A stretch of 64,000 nucleotides of DNA from Thermoplasmata archaeon (GTDB lineage: Archaea > Thermoplasmatota > Thermoplasmata > Thermoplasmatales > Thermoplasmataceae). Location of the stretch: contig JAKAAY010000001.1 in NCBI GenBank assembly GCA_021802055.1, positions 35,658-99,657 of the forward strand, read 5' to 3'. The translations under genes and the position numbers were made by a program. The stretch's first letter is position 1; the number at the start of each line of letters is the position of its first letter. The notes below the pieces were generated by a model. It searched no databases. It worked only from the letters and a program-made list of their open reading frames with translations, and had not been told where the DNA came from. Below are positions 40,105-48,862 of the stretch, piece by piece.

Positions 40105-41397
40105 CTACATCCTCCGCATCAGTCTATATCCCTGTATCAGTAGATCCGATTTAGATATTCCCTGATCGAATGCAGAGTCAAGCAGGATCCTCACGACATG
40201 ATCCTTGGGTTCCCCGGTTTCATTGAATAGCTTCATCATGGAATTCTCTGCGATTCTGGGTATGATTCTATGGACCAGCGGGCTCCATGTGACCTTTTCA
40301 ATTCCCCTGAAGGTCTTCTTGTCTTTGATCGCGTATGATTCCTCGAGCATCCTGCCATACCTTGAAAGCGACTGATCCGAGAAATCGCCCTCTTTCTTGG
40401 CCTGTATTGCCGCCTCGCCTGCCATTATGCCTGACGCGATAGCATAGTTCATGCCCTCAATGACCATCCCATTGCTGAAGGAGAAACCAGCTGCGTCTCC
40501 TGCAATCATATAGCCGTTACCATAAAGCTTGGCCATGGTTGAGTAGCCGCCCTCATAAACAAGATGAGCGCTGTATTCCTGGATCTGTCCCCCTTCCAGA
40601 AGCCGGGAAATAAAGGGGTGACTGACAAACTTTTCCATGATATCAAAAGATCGTGTCTTCCCGTTTTCCCTGAGCTTGGAAAGAGACACCACCACGCCTG
40701 CCGATATGCTGTCCTTGTTGGTGTAGAGAAAACCCCCCGCGTATACGTCGTCCTCAAGGAAGCTAAGCACGTACTCGCCGGCGAACCCGGCATTGCCTCT
40801 CAGGTTGTATCTCTCATTTATTGTTGCTTCAGGCAGTTTATAAACCTGTTTAATTCCAAGGGCAACATCGTCATCACCTGGAGGCTGCCTTAGACCGGCT
40901 TTGATTGCAACTCTGGGGTTCGCGCCCTCGGCCAAGATTACGCAGTCTGATGTGATCGTGTCTTCCTCGTTAACCACTCCAAGGACCTTTCCGTTTTCCA
41001 TATGAAGGGAGTCCACCGTAATTCCCGTTATGACGGTCGCTCCTGCCTGCGATGCCTTCTTTGACAGATACTGGTCCAGGCGTGTACGGAGTACTGCGTA
41101 ACCTGTCCTGTCAGTCGAGAATTTCAAGGTCTTGAAATCTATTGAAATTTCAGAATCCGCCGTCAGGAATGATGTGACCTTTCTTTCCACGAACCTTTCC
41201 AGTGGAGCGGTTTTTTCCCAGTCAGGGATGATTTGTGAGAGATCCTTTCCCCACAGTATGCCGCCGGATACGTTTTTCGTGCCCGGTGGATCGCCTCTCT
41301 CCACAAGGAGTACCTTGAGACCCGCGTTGGCCATTTTTATGGCGGCAGATGATCCTGCAGGCCCTGCCCCAACAACGATCGCGTCGAATTCGCTCAT
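40105..41397 (-). CDS. fixC: FAD-dependent ETF:quinone oxidoreductase (FixC)
   Basis: This 430-residue flavoprotein begins with the dinucleotide motif VVGAGPAGSSAAIKMANAG (about residues 8-26) and has GDAAGFSFSNGMVIEGMNYA near 300, the second FAD contact. It should take electrons from the EtfAB pair and, with FixX, reduce membrane quinone. A TATA-like CGATTATAATGG centred near 41426 is 29 nt upstream. It leads the four-gene fixC-fixX-etfB-etfA operon. Geranylgeranyl reductases are related, but the operon supports FixC. Confidence 0.88.
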   Translation of the reverse strand: MSEFDAIVVGAGPAGSSAAIKMANAGLKVLLVERGDPPGTKNVSGGILWGKDLSQIIPDWEKTAPLERFVERKVTSFLTADSEISIDFKTLKFSTDRTGYAVLRTRLDQYLSKKASQAGATVITGITVDSLHMENGKVLGVVNEEDTITSDCVILAEGANPRVAIKAGLRQPPGDDDVALGIKQVYKLPEATINERYNLRGNAGFAGEYVLSFLEDDVYAGGFLYTNKDSISAGVVVSLSKLRENGKTRSFDIMEKFVSHPFISRLLEGGQIQEYSAHLVYEGGYSTMAKLYGNGYMIAGDAAGFSFSNGMVIEGMNYAIASGIMAGEAAIQAKKEGDFSDQSLSRYGRMLEESYAIKDKKTFRGIEKVTWSPLVHRIIPRIAENSMMKLFNETGEPKDHVVRILLDSAFDQGISKSDLLIQGYRLMRRM

Positions 41398-41512
41398 TTC
41401 TAGCGAATATGCTAACTCCCATTATAATCGTTTCACCGTGTTTGATGTAATTGATGGTGGGTCCTTTGATCATGACCATAAAGTAATTTTTAACCCATAA
41501 CAATTTTGGGGT

Positions 41513-42196
41513 GTGAAAATTAGCCGGGATCAGATACTGAGTATGGAGCGGCTGATGTACGCGCGCTTCGGGGACCTTCACTGGTGGCCAGGGGACTGTC
41601 CAGACGAGATCTTTCTGGGAGCAATACTGACCCAGAATACCTCCTGGAAGAATGTCGAAATTGCCCTGAATGAGCTCAGAGACCATGAATGCATGAGCAT
41701 TGGTTGTCTTTCAGGGATGAGTCCCAACAGTATTGCAAAACTCATAAGGAGCAGTGGCTTCCACAATCAGAAAGCAGTTCGGATTCGTGACATCTCAGCA
41801 AAGATCAAAGAGGCATATGGTGGCCTGGAGGAGATGAAAAACCTCGACCGTGATGAAGTTGCAGCTTTTTTAGGGAACTGCAAAGGCATTGGCCCTGAGA
41901 CGTTGAGTTCAATAATGCTGTATGCTCTGGACTTCCCGGAATTTGTCGTGGACGCCTACACACTGAGGATACTTGGCAGGATAGGTTTTTCCCAGAGTGA
42001 GTTTGATACGCCTTCCCTTTCCTCTCTGGTTGTCAAATCTCTGGATCGCGACATAGAAAGGCTGAAGAATTTGCATGGCCTCTTTGTTGAACTCGCAAAG
42101 GCTTACTGTCGAAAGTCGCCCGTCTGTATAAATTGCCCACTGGAGGAAATGTGCGCATACAATATTGCGAAAAAAGCAGAGGAAATGAGGAAATAG
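41513..42196 (+). CDS. Endonuclease III-family (HhH-GPD) DNA glycosylase
   Basis: The helix-hairpin-helix CKGIGPETLSSIM (about residues 122-135) and the catalytic Asp in VVDAYTLRIL (about 147) are clear. The C-terminus has four cysteines spaced C-x5-C-x2-C-x5-C, a likely [4Fe-4S] loop, one residue tighter than the usual x6. The lysine that makes Endo III a lyase is replaced by Glu (GPETLSS), so this looks like a monofunctional glycosylase of the MagIII/alkyl-base or mismatch type. The GTG start has a TATA-like AGTAATTTTTAA about 24 nt upstream. Confidence 0.82.
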   Translation: MKISRDQILSMERLMYARFGDLHWWPGDCPDEIFLGAILTQNTSWKNVEIALNELRDHECMSIGCLSGMSPNSIAKLIRSSGFHNQKAVRIRDISAKIKEAYGGLEEMKNLDRDEVAAFLGNCKGIGPETLSSIMLYALDFPEFVVDAYTLRILGRIGFSQSEFDTPSLSSLVVKSLDRDIERLKNLHGLFVELAKAYCRKSPVCINCPLEEMCAYNIAKKAEEMRK

Positions 42197-42202
42197 TAGT
42201 TT

Positions 42203-43426
42203 TCACTGGATAGATGCGATCTCGCCGTAGCCGACAAGTCTCCAGCGGTTTGATATTCTGCGCCCGAGTGCGATTCTCTGCCCGATGTTAGCCGAGATTG
42301 GATACTTGAGCGTGATCTCTGCCTGATCCCCTTTGACATTTGTGACGAGGCCCACCGTATTTGCTGTGCCAGCAGTAATCATAATTGATTCCTTAACTCT
42401 TATTGGCTCAACACCAATATCTTCCTCGAACCCGACCACTCTCTTCAGGAGGTGCACATTAACCGCTAGGCTGAATATGACCGGTGGTACTTTTCCAACC
42501 AGACCAACCATTCTTCCTGTCAGCGAGTCACTCTTTGTTAGAAACGGGTCGAGATTTGTTCCCACTGCAGCCAGGCCCCCGGGTGAGATCCTCTTAAATG
42601 AGTGTTTGCCCGCCATGAGGCTTACTATACTTGTTGTGAGGTTTTGCCAGACCTGCTTGTTATTCTTGTTGAGCTGGATGCCAGGAGCGATCTCTATCTC
42701 CTGTCCCACTTCGAGTTCACCCTGCACCAAAGAACCACCGAGAACTCCACCCTTCAGATCCGCGGGCTTGGCGCCAGGTCTATTGATATCAAACGACCTT
42801 GCAACATACATAAGCGGGTCCGCACTAAGGGCATATTCTGGCGTGGGAATCTTCTTCTCGATGGCCTCTAAAAGCCGGTCTATGTTTATGTTATGATAGG
42901 CGCTCACAGGGATTATCGGCGCATTTTCTGCCACGCTTCCCTTCAGGAATTCCTTTATCTGGGCATAGCTTTTGAGTGCTTCCTCCTTGGTTACAATGTC
43001 AATCTTGTTCTGGACAACAACTATGTCCCTGATGCCCATGATATCCAGTGCAGTGAGGTGTTCTCTGGTTTGAGGCTGTGGACATTTCTCATTGGCCGCT
43101 ATGACTAGAAGTGCCCCGTTCATTATGGAGGAACCCGCAAGCATTGTAGCCATCAAGGTCTCATGACCGGGGGCGTCTACTATGGAAATCGTGCGCTGAT
43201 ATTTGCAGTTCTCTCCAACTTTTTCTCTGGAATAAAACTCCTTACCGTCCTGACCGAAGCATTTGTAGACCGCCGAATCCGCATAACCAAGTTTTATTGA
43301 TATGCCTCTCTTGATCTCCTCAGAATGTACATCGGTCTTCACGCCGGTCAGGGCGTGTGTGAGGGTACTCTTTCCATGGTCGACATGACCGACCATGCCT
43401 ATGTTAACTACTGGCTGCTTTTCCAT
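42203..43426 (-). CDS. eif2G: Translation initiation factor aIF2 gamma subunit
   Basis: This is the GTPase subunit of aIF2, which brings initiator tRNA-Met to the ribosome. G motifs are GHVDHGKST (about residues 13-21), DAPGHETLM (about 84-92) and NKID (about 141). Four cysteine-like zinc ligands seen in some gamma subunits are not evident: only one Cys pair-like region, YKCFGQDG...GENCKY, lies in the knob. Length (407) is standard. The start overlaps the S6e stop (TAATG), giving an S6e-aIF2-gamma operon. Confidence 0.93.
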   Translation of the reverse strand: MEKQPVVNIGMVGHVDHGKSTLTHALTGVKTDVHSEEIKRGISIKLGYADSAVYKCFGQDGKEFYSREKVGENCKYQRTISIVDAPGHETLMATMLAGSSIMNGALLVIAANEKCPQPQTREHLTALDIMGIRDIVVVQNKIDIVTKEEALKSYAQIKEFLKGSVAENAPIIPVSAYHNINIDRLLEAIEKKIPTPEYALSADPLMYVARSFDINRPGAKPADLKGGVLGGSLVQGELEVGQEIEIAPGIQLNKNNKQVWQNLTTSIVSLMAGKHSFKRISPGGLAAVGTNLDPFLTKSDSLTGRMVGLVGKVPPVIFSLAVNVHLLKRVVGFEEDIGVEPIRVKESIMITAGTANTVGLVTNVKGDQAEITLKYPISANIGQRIALGRRISNRWRLVGYGEIASIQ

Positions 43427-43809
43427 TACTTGGTTTCCTTCTGGGGTTCTTCCAATGGGTTCGGGCCATACTGGATTACCTTCAAGTTAATCTGTGAAGT
43501 GTCTGAGCCTATTACGGAACCCCTGTATGTGAGTCTGCGTCTCAGTCCCTTCTTGGCGCGCTCTCCCCTGGAGTAGGTAACGAGAATTCTTTTCTTTCCA
43601 GAAATGGATAAATCTTTTTTCATGGGAAAACCGTCACTGGTGCTTCCTCCAGTTATCTTCATCCTGTAGCCCGGGAGGTCAAAGAATATTCCGTCAACTT
43701 CGTCTCCAATCTTCCGTCCGATGAGCCCGCTCATGTGCTCTGGCTGAACTTCCCGTTTGTATGATTTCTTGCTTTGAGGGTCACCAATTACAGCGATAGC
43801 GTTTGCCAT
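43426..43809 (-). CDS. rps6e: 30S ribosomal protein S6e
   Basis: S6e is an archaeal/eukaryotic small-subunit protein. Signature elements are GDPQSKKSYKREVQ, GRKIGDEVDG, and GGSTSDGFPMKKDL ending in LRRRLTYRGSVIG. I chose ATG 43809 instead of TTG 43815 because AGGAGA lies 7-8 nt before the ATG. A TATA box GGTTTAAAATG (43847-43857) gives a short leader. The stop overlaps the start of aIF2-gamma. Confidence 0.93.
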   Translation of the reverse strand: MANAIAVIGDPQSKKSYKREVQPEHMSGLIGRKIGDEVDGIFFDLPGYRMKITGGSTSDGFPMKKDLSISGKKRILVTYSRGERAKKGLRRRLTYRGSVIGSDTSQINLKVIQYGPNPLEEPQKETK

Positions 43810-43975
43810 TTTCAATTTCTCCTGTACATCTTAATGATCAGGGAATGGACATTTTAAACCTCTTAATAATAATTCTTTTTACAACGATGACTTGATGCTG
43901 TAGGGAATCATATACAAGAGCCGTTTCATGGAATAACTTAAATAGAATACAATCTATTTCGAGTTAGGTGGAAAC

Positions 43976-44407
43976 TTGGTAAAACTAGAGTCACTTGATT
44001 ACAAGCCAAAACCCATTCAGGAGAATTTTCTTGAGGACAGTGCAAATTACCCTGTAACAGGAAAACATCATGATCATGATGTAAGGGGAGAGGGTAAGCC
44101 AAGAACGGACAGCACGGGGAAGCCCATGCCCATAAGCCTAGGTATTCATGGAACAAAGGTGGCCGTTGACTGGGATGCCTGCATTGCAGACGGTGCGTGC
44201 ATGGATGTTTGCCCGGTGAGCCTCTATGAGTGGGAACTGAATCCCGGCAATATGGGAACCGGGAATGACAAGGACATACACACTGACAAGAACCTTTTTG
44301 CCAAGTACAGAACGGACAAATGTGATCCAGTAAGGGAAAGTGAATGTATCTTCTGTATGGCTTGTGAAAGCGTATGCCCCACGAGAGCCATCAAGATCTC
44401 GCCGTAG
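43976..44407 (+). CDS. zfx: Zinc-containing 7Fe ferredoxin
   Basis: This is a 143-residue ferredoxin of the type found in Thermoplasma and Sulfolobus. The N-terminal extension has the His/Asp-rich zinc region HHDHD near residues 31-35. Cluster motifs follow: CIADGACMDVCP, in which Asp replaces one Cys (a [3Fe-4S]-type site), and CIFCMACESVCP ([4Fe-4S]). It is a soluble electron carrier for 2-oxoacid:ferredoxin oxidoreductases. The start is TTG 43976, supported by TAGGTGG five nt upstream and a TATA-like ACTTAAATAG near 43942. A strong hairpin follows the stop. Confidence 0.92.
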   Translation: MVKLESLDYKPKPIQENFLEDSANYPVTGKHHDHDVRGEGKPRTDSTGKPMPISLGIHGTKVAVDWDACIADGACMDVCPVSLYEWELNPGNMGTGNDKDIHTDKNLFAKYRTDKCDPVRESECIFCMACESVCPTRAIKISP

Positions 44408-44428
44408 TCTTCAGTTTTAATGCAAGTG

Positions 44429-44475
44429 CATGAGCCCGGAAATGGCTCCTCAATGCCGGGCTTATGTTCTTTTAT
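44429..44475 (+). terminator. Strong stem-loop with U-rich tail after the ferredoxin gene
   Basis: An 11-bp stem CATGAGCCCGG / CCGGGCTTATG (44429-44439 with 44456-44466, one G-U pair) encloses a 16-nt loop and is followed by TTCTTTTATG. It begins about 22 nt after the ferredoxin stop, so it may stabilise the 3' end or aid termination. A small RNA hairpin is an alternative. Confidence 0.5.
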
Positions 44476-44534
44476 GCAATTTACATTGCCTCGCAGACGG
44501 GTTGCAATAGGTTGGAATAATGGAGTGCTTTTAG

Positions 44535-45245
44535 GTGCTCATATTTGATTTAGTTACGCTAATAATAGCTTCCATTACGATGCTGGCTGCTTGTTATTCT
44601 GACGTGAAAAGTAGAAGCGTGAACTCCTATCTTTTCGTCCCGCTTATTGTTGTGGGAAGTATTTCGTCAGCACTTCAGGGGGCTGGCTATGTACCCATAC
44701 TTGCCATTCTGGGCCTCTACATCTTTTCGTTTTTCTCCAGACATCCCTTCGCTTACATCTCTGGTGGAGTTGGAGTTTTCGCGGCAGCCACTTTTTTTAG
44801 CCTTGGCGATCTCTACAGTGAGGGTTATCTTCTTTTTGTGATGATACCATACTTAATTGCATTCAGGGAGAGGCTATTCGGGGTTGGGGATGTCAAGGCA
44901 ATCATTGCCCTATCTCTTGCTTTTATGGCTTTCCCTGCAAACCTTAAGATTTTCTCACTTGCGCCAGCTTACCTCTCTCTTCCATTTTCCTTTGTGCTTC
45001 TTTTCAACTCCTCTTTCGTATCTGTGGCCTTTATCCCTTACCTCATGGCGATAAATTACCTTGGGGGATCCAGATTGGGATTCCGTTCTTTATTGGGAGT
45101 GGAATATTCAGAGGGAAAAGAGATCCGGAACCCTGAGAAGTATGCCGTTGTTGAATCCCAGGACAGGAAGTTCCTTGTATACCGGGTTCCCTATATGATC
45201 CCGATTGCAGTCGGAATGATCATCGCCCTTGCCACGGGGATCTGA
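44535..45245 (+). CDS. A24-family prepilin peptidase-like membrane protease
   Basis: This 236-residue polytopic protein carries the two aspartates of the GxGD family: YSDVKSR (about residue 23) and FGVGDVKA (about 118). The distance and the five to seven hydrophobic segments fit archaeal type IV prepilin/preflagellin peptidases (PibD/FlaK). It starts with GTG. The long C-terminal hydrophilic loop (YSEGKEIRNPEKYAV) followed by a last helix is unusual for FlaK. No pilin or archaellin gene adjoins it. Confidence 0.75.
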   Translation: MLIFDLVTLIIASITMLAACYSDVKSRSVNSYLFVPLIVVGSISSALQGAGYVPILAILGLYIFSFFSRHPFAYISGGVGVFAAATFFSLGDLYSEGYLLFVMIPYLIAFRERLFGVGDVKAIIALSLAFMAFPANLKIFSLAPAYLSLPFSFVLLFNSSFVSVAFIPYLMAINYLGGSRLGFRSLLGVEYSEGKEIRNPEKYAVVESQDRKFLVYRVPYMIPIAVGMIIALATGI

Positions 45246-45278
45246 TAGCCATTTTATACACTCCTGAGTTTTCAATCC

Positions 45279-46574
45279 ATGCGGCTTGCAATTTTCAATT
45301 CGTCCGGAATTGTGGTTCCATCTGACCCTATTTATGGACCCCTTTCTGGAAAATTCTCAAGTAACCTGAAGGTCCTTGAGGACGCCTTGCTCATCATAAA
45401 AGGAAGGAAGATAGAGAACATAGTACCAGAAAGCAAGATTAATGCTCTCCGGAGAGACGGTGGCTTGAAGGAGATTGATGCCCATGGGGGGATAGTACTC
45501 CCGGGGTTCATTGACAGCCATACCCATATTGCCTTTGCAGGCTCCAGGGAGAACGAATTTTACATGAAGGCCGAAGGGAAGACCTACTCTGAGATCCAGG
45601 CCTCAGGTGGCGGCATATATCGTACGTTCTCGGACGTGGGAATTACAGGGTTTGAAGGTATCATGGCCCAGACGCTCATGCGGATTGCGCATGGCATAAT
45701 GACAGGTACCACCAGTTTTGAGGTCAAGACCGGGTATGGAAGCGACGACGCTGACGAGATGAAGTTGCTCCAAGTGGCGGAGAAGATAGGGAACCTAGGA
45801 ATTGCAAACATAAGAAAGACGTTCCTAGGGCTACATGTGGTTCCTTCCGGTATGAGTGAGAATGAATATGCAGAGCATATATGCAAGAATCTGCTTCCCA
45901 GAATTGCGGATAGAGTAGATTTCACGGACATATTCTGCGACAGGGGGGCTTTTGGGCTGGAGTCGCTTGCAATGATTGCTGAGGCATCTTCACTGCATTC
46001 CATACCTCTTCGGGTCCACGCCAATGAAATTGAAGACATAGGGTGCGTTCAGGCTCTGAAAGGGAGAAGAATCGCCTCGGCAGATCACCTGCTTCATGTG
46101 GACGACGGGGATCTGGATGTGTTGAAATCCACGGGGGGAATAGCCACGCTGCTTCCATCAACCGCATTCTCTATGTCGCCAGATTCAATGCCGGATTTCA
46201 CCAGATTTTCTTCCAAGGACATTCCAGTGGCTCTGGCAAGCGACTGTTCCCCGTCAACATACACAACCAACCTGTTTACAGAGCTGTATCTTGCGGTGAG
46301 GTTCTGCAGGATGCCGGTTCAGGCGGCCTTAAACGGCATCACAGTTAACGCAGCTTTCTCTCTGGGGCTGGAGAGCCAGACTGGATGGATTGAGCCGGGG
46401 AAGCTGGCAGACGTGAACGTGCTTGACGTTGATGACTACAGGAAGCTGCCATACCAGCACGATTTCGTGAGAGTGCGCCACCTCCTCAAGTCCGGAAGAC
46501 TCCTCATAAAGGATTTTGCTCCCGAAGAGAGACTGATGCGGGCACTGAACGGAGAATGGGCAAAGTTTAATTGA
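45279..46574 (+). CDS. hutI: Imidazolonepropionase
   Basis: This 431-residue amidohydrolase opens the imidazolone ring to formiminoglutamate in histidine breakdown. The metal motif DSHTHIAFAGSRENEF near residues 79-94 and GKTYSEIQASGGGI are diagnostic for HutI, and ASADHLLHVDDG near 266 plus SDCSPSTYTTN near 326 complete the site. No hutH, hutU or hutG is in the window. The gene follows the A24 protease by 33 nt and precedes dph2 by 3 nt. Confidence 0.9.
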   Translation: MRLAIFNSSGIVVPSDPIYGPLSGKFSSNLKVLEDALLIIKGRKIENIVPESKINALRRDGGLKEIDAHGGIVLPGFIDSHTHIAFAGSRENEFYMKAEGKTYSEIQASGGGIYRTFSDVGITGFEGIMAQTLMRIAHGIMTGTTSFEVKTGYGSDDADEMKLLQVAEKIGNLGIANIRKTFLGLHVVPSGMSENEYAEHICKNLLPRIADRVDFTDIFCDRGAFGLESLAMIAEASSLHSIPLRVHANEIEDIGCVQALKGRRIASADHLLHVDDGDLDVLKSTGGIATLLPSTAFSMSPDSMPDFTRFSSKDIPVALASDCSPSTYTTNLFTELYLAVRFCRMPVQAALNGITVNAAFSLGLESQTGWIEPGKLADVNVLDVDDYRKLPYQHDFVRVRHLLKSGRLLIKDFAPEERLMRALNGEWAKFN

Positions 46575-46577
46575 CCC

Positions 46578-47606
46578 ATGGATTTAGGGCCGGTGGCCAT
46601 GAGGAAACCTGACGTAGCAGGAATTACAAAACAACTTGATCAGATGGGGGCAAAGAAGATTCTGCTCCAGCTGCCAGATGGTCTTAAGCCTGAGGCATTT
46701 GAACTGTTCTCCAAGCTCTCAGCCAGGTACTCGGTGATAATCTCCTCTGACCCGTTCTATGGTGCGTGCGACGCTGGGACTGTTGAGTCTTACAGGGAAG
46801 TGGACTGCATTGTCCAGCTTGGCCATTCACCCATACCGAATCTTCACTATCCCAAACCCATGATATTTGAGGAGTTCCTCGTTGATAACAACGTAGAGGT
46901 TGATCCATCCACTTTCGAAGTCCTCAGATCCAGAGGTTACAGGCGGATTGGATTGCTCTTCTCCGTTCAGTACAAGGATGTTGCCGAAGGTATCAGGAAT
47001 ATACTCCTGAAAACCGGTTTTGAGCCATTAATCGGCCCGGTTGATGGCAGGATGAAGTACCCCGGCCAGGTCCTTGGTTGCAATTTCAGCGCTGCACACC
47101 TTATTTCGGATGATGCAGAGTGTTTCCTGGTGGTAAGCACCGGCAAGTTTCATGCTATCGGTGTTCAATTGTCCACGGAAAAAGAAACCTTCCTTCTGGA
47201 CCTTAACAGCAGGTCCATAGAGTCGGTTTCACGCGAAACAGATGAATTTCTGAGGAAGCGGTATGCCCGTATATCAAGGGCCCTCGATGCAGAGAATTTT
47301 TGCATTGTCATGGACACCAAGATAGGGCAGTACAGGGAGAAGCTTGCCTACGTGGTAAAGGAGCAGGTTGAAGGCATGGGCAAGAATGCAATAATGCTGA
47401 AAACCAGCGAGGTGAGGCCATCGGATTATGAGAATCTGCGCTGTGATGCCATTGTTTTCACAGGTTGCCCGAGAGTGTCCATAGATGATGAGGAAAAATT
47501 CAAGATGCCCATCCTTACGCCTCCTGAATTTCAGAGACTTTTCGGGTTCAAGAAGACCAGGAACTACATAATGGATGAAATAGTGGCCGTGGACCAGATC
47601 AACTGA
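46578..47606 (+). CDS. dph2: Diphthamide biosynthesis radical enzyme Dph2
   Basis: Archaeal Dph2 forms a homodimer that adds the 3-amino-3-carboxypropyl group from SAM to a histidine of EF-2, using an unusual radical [4Fe-4S] cluster. The three cluster cysteines are placed one per domain: GACDAG (about residue 65), LGCNFSAA (about 168) and FTGCPRVSID (about 297), as expected. Length (342) is typical. The ATG at 46578 follows the hutI stop by 3 nt. It ends convergent with the methylthiotransferase gene, overlapping by 8 nt. Confidence 0.9.
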   Translation: MDLGPVAMRKPDVAGITKQLDQMGAKKILLQLPDGLKPEAFELFSKLSARYSVIISSDPFYGACDAGTVESYREVDCIVQLGHSPIPNLHYPKPMIFEEFLVDNNVEVDPSTFEVLRSRGYRRIGLLFSVQYKDVAEGIRNILLKTGFEPLIGPVDGRMKYPGQVLGCNFSAAHLISDDAECFLVVSTGKFHAIGVQLSTEKETFLLDLNSRSIESVSRETDEFLRKRYARISRALDAENFCIVMDTKIGQYREKLAYVVKEQVEGMGKNAIMLKTSEVRPSDYENLRCDAIVFTGCPRVSIDDEEKFKMPILTPPEFQRLFGFKKTRNYIMDEIVAVDQIN

Positions 47607-48804
47607 CTTTTCCGATGAGGTATGTTGACCCCGTAGCAACGATTTCTACGTTGAGCCTGCTGTAAAGCGTTAACTCCCCCGGGACCACGACTGGCCGGTA
47701 GGCATCATCCCTCCCGACCCATGTTCCATTTTTGCCTCTCTCCGTAATCATTAAATTCACATACCTCCCAACCTGGCGCTGCAGCTTTTCTGAGGTGATC
47801 CTCCTGTGGAGTTCGGTTATCTCCTTTGTCCAGCGTTTTACCTTGTTTGACGGTGGCGGCGACCTGTCATAGTCCACCGTGTATGGCCTGGGGGAATACC
47901 TCGTGATGTTGCATATCTCCGGGGCTGCGTGCTCCAGGATGCTGCAGGTTCTCTCAAAGCTCTCCTCATCGTCCGCATGGTACCCCGTGATTATGTCTGT
48001 TGATAGAACAGAATCCGGGAATCGTCTTCTGTATTCCTCCACTATTCGAATAAACTCTTCCGCAGAATATTCCCTGTTCATGGATTCAAGAACCCTGTTA
48101 TCGCCGTTCTGGACAGGCAGATGCAGGAATTTGAAGACCTTGACATTTTCCATGGAATCGAGAAGCGGGGAGAGTATCTCAAGGGTGTTTTTCGGCTCCA
48201 TCATGCCTATCCTGAGTCTGAAGTCAGCATCTATGGAGGTGATTCCGTCGACAAGGTCATGAAGGCGGATGTTCAGGTCCTTTCCGTAGGCCGCGGTGTC
48301 TAACGATGAGATGCGCACTTCCCGTATCCCCCGCTCAAGCTGCATCCTCACCTGAGAAACTATCTTTTCCTGTGGTCTGGAGACCAGTTTCCCCCTGGCA
48401 ATGTGCGAGATGCAGAAATTGCAGCTCCCCGTGCAGCCCTGGTTTATGGGAATTCCCTCGAATATCGATGGTTCCCTGATCTCTATGTCATCGAGATTTC
48501 CCGCATAGAAACTCCGGAATTCTCTGGGTCGGATCACCTCTATTCGCTCCCCTCCAATGGCATTGCCCCCAACGCTGGAAAGACACCCCAGTACCCTTAC
48601 CCGTGACTGTGAGGACATCTGGGAGATGCGGTCGATCATCCTGTCTTCAGTGCCCTTGATGACGACGCAGGTATTGATCACCGAAATGTCTGCATCCGCA
48701 GGACTGTCCACCAGAGTATTTCCCTCTCCGAGCATCTTGTTGACGTACAGCCCTGCTTCGGCTTTGGAGAGTGTGCACCCATAGGCTTCATAGTAAATTT
48801 TCAA
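47599..48804 (-). CDS. tRNA t6A methylthiotransferase (MtaB/CDKAL1-like)
   Basis: This radical SAM enzyme converts t6A37 to ms2t6A37. It has the MTTase layout: an N-terminal domain with YEAYGC and NTCVV, a radical SAM domain with GCTGSCNFCIS near residue 125 (CxxxCxxC), and a C-terminal TRAM-like end. It fits the archaeal e-MtaB group. The frame is open from TTG 48825; TTG 48804 gives the usual short start MKIYYEAYGC and I prefer it, though a TATA-like TTTTTATC near 48842 leaves both possible. Confidence 0.86.
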   Translation of the reverse strand: MKIYYEAYGCTLSKAEAGLYVNKMLGEGNTLVDSPADADISVINTCVVIKGTEDRMIDRISQMSSQSRVRVLGCLSSVGGNAIGGERIEVIRPREFRSFYAGNLDDIEIREPSIFEGIPINQGCTGSCNFCISHIARGKLVSRPQEKIVSQVRMQLERGIREVRISSLDTAAYGKDLNIRLHDLVDGITSIDADFRLRIGMMEPKNTLEILSPLLDSMENVKVFKFLHLPVQNGDNRVLESMNREYSAEEFIRIVEEYRRRFPDSVLSTDIITGYHADDEESFERTCSILEHAAPEICNITRYSPRPYTVDYDRSPPPSNKVKRWTKEITELHRRITSEKLQRQVGRYVNLMITERGKNGTWVGRDDAYRPVVVPGELTLYSRLNVEIVATGSTYLIGKVS

Positions 48805-48862
48805 TGCAATCCGAACGCCTTGCAATTGAAATTCACGATAAAAAGTTGATCAGGGCCTGCAG

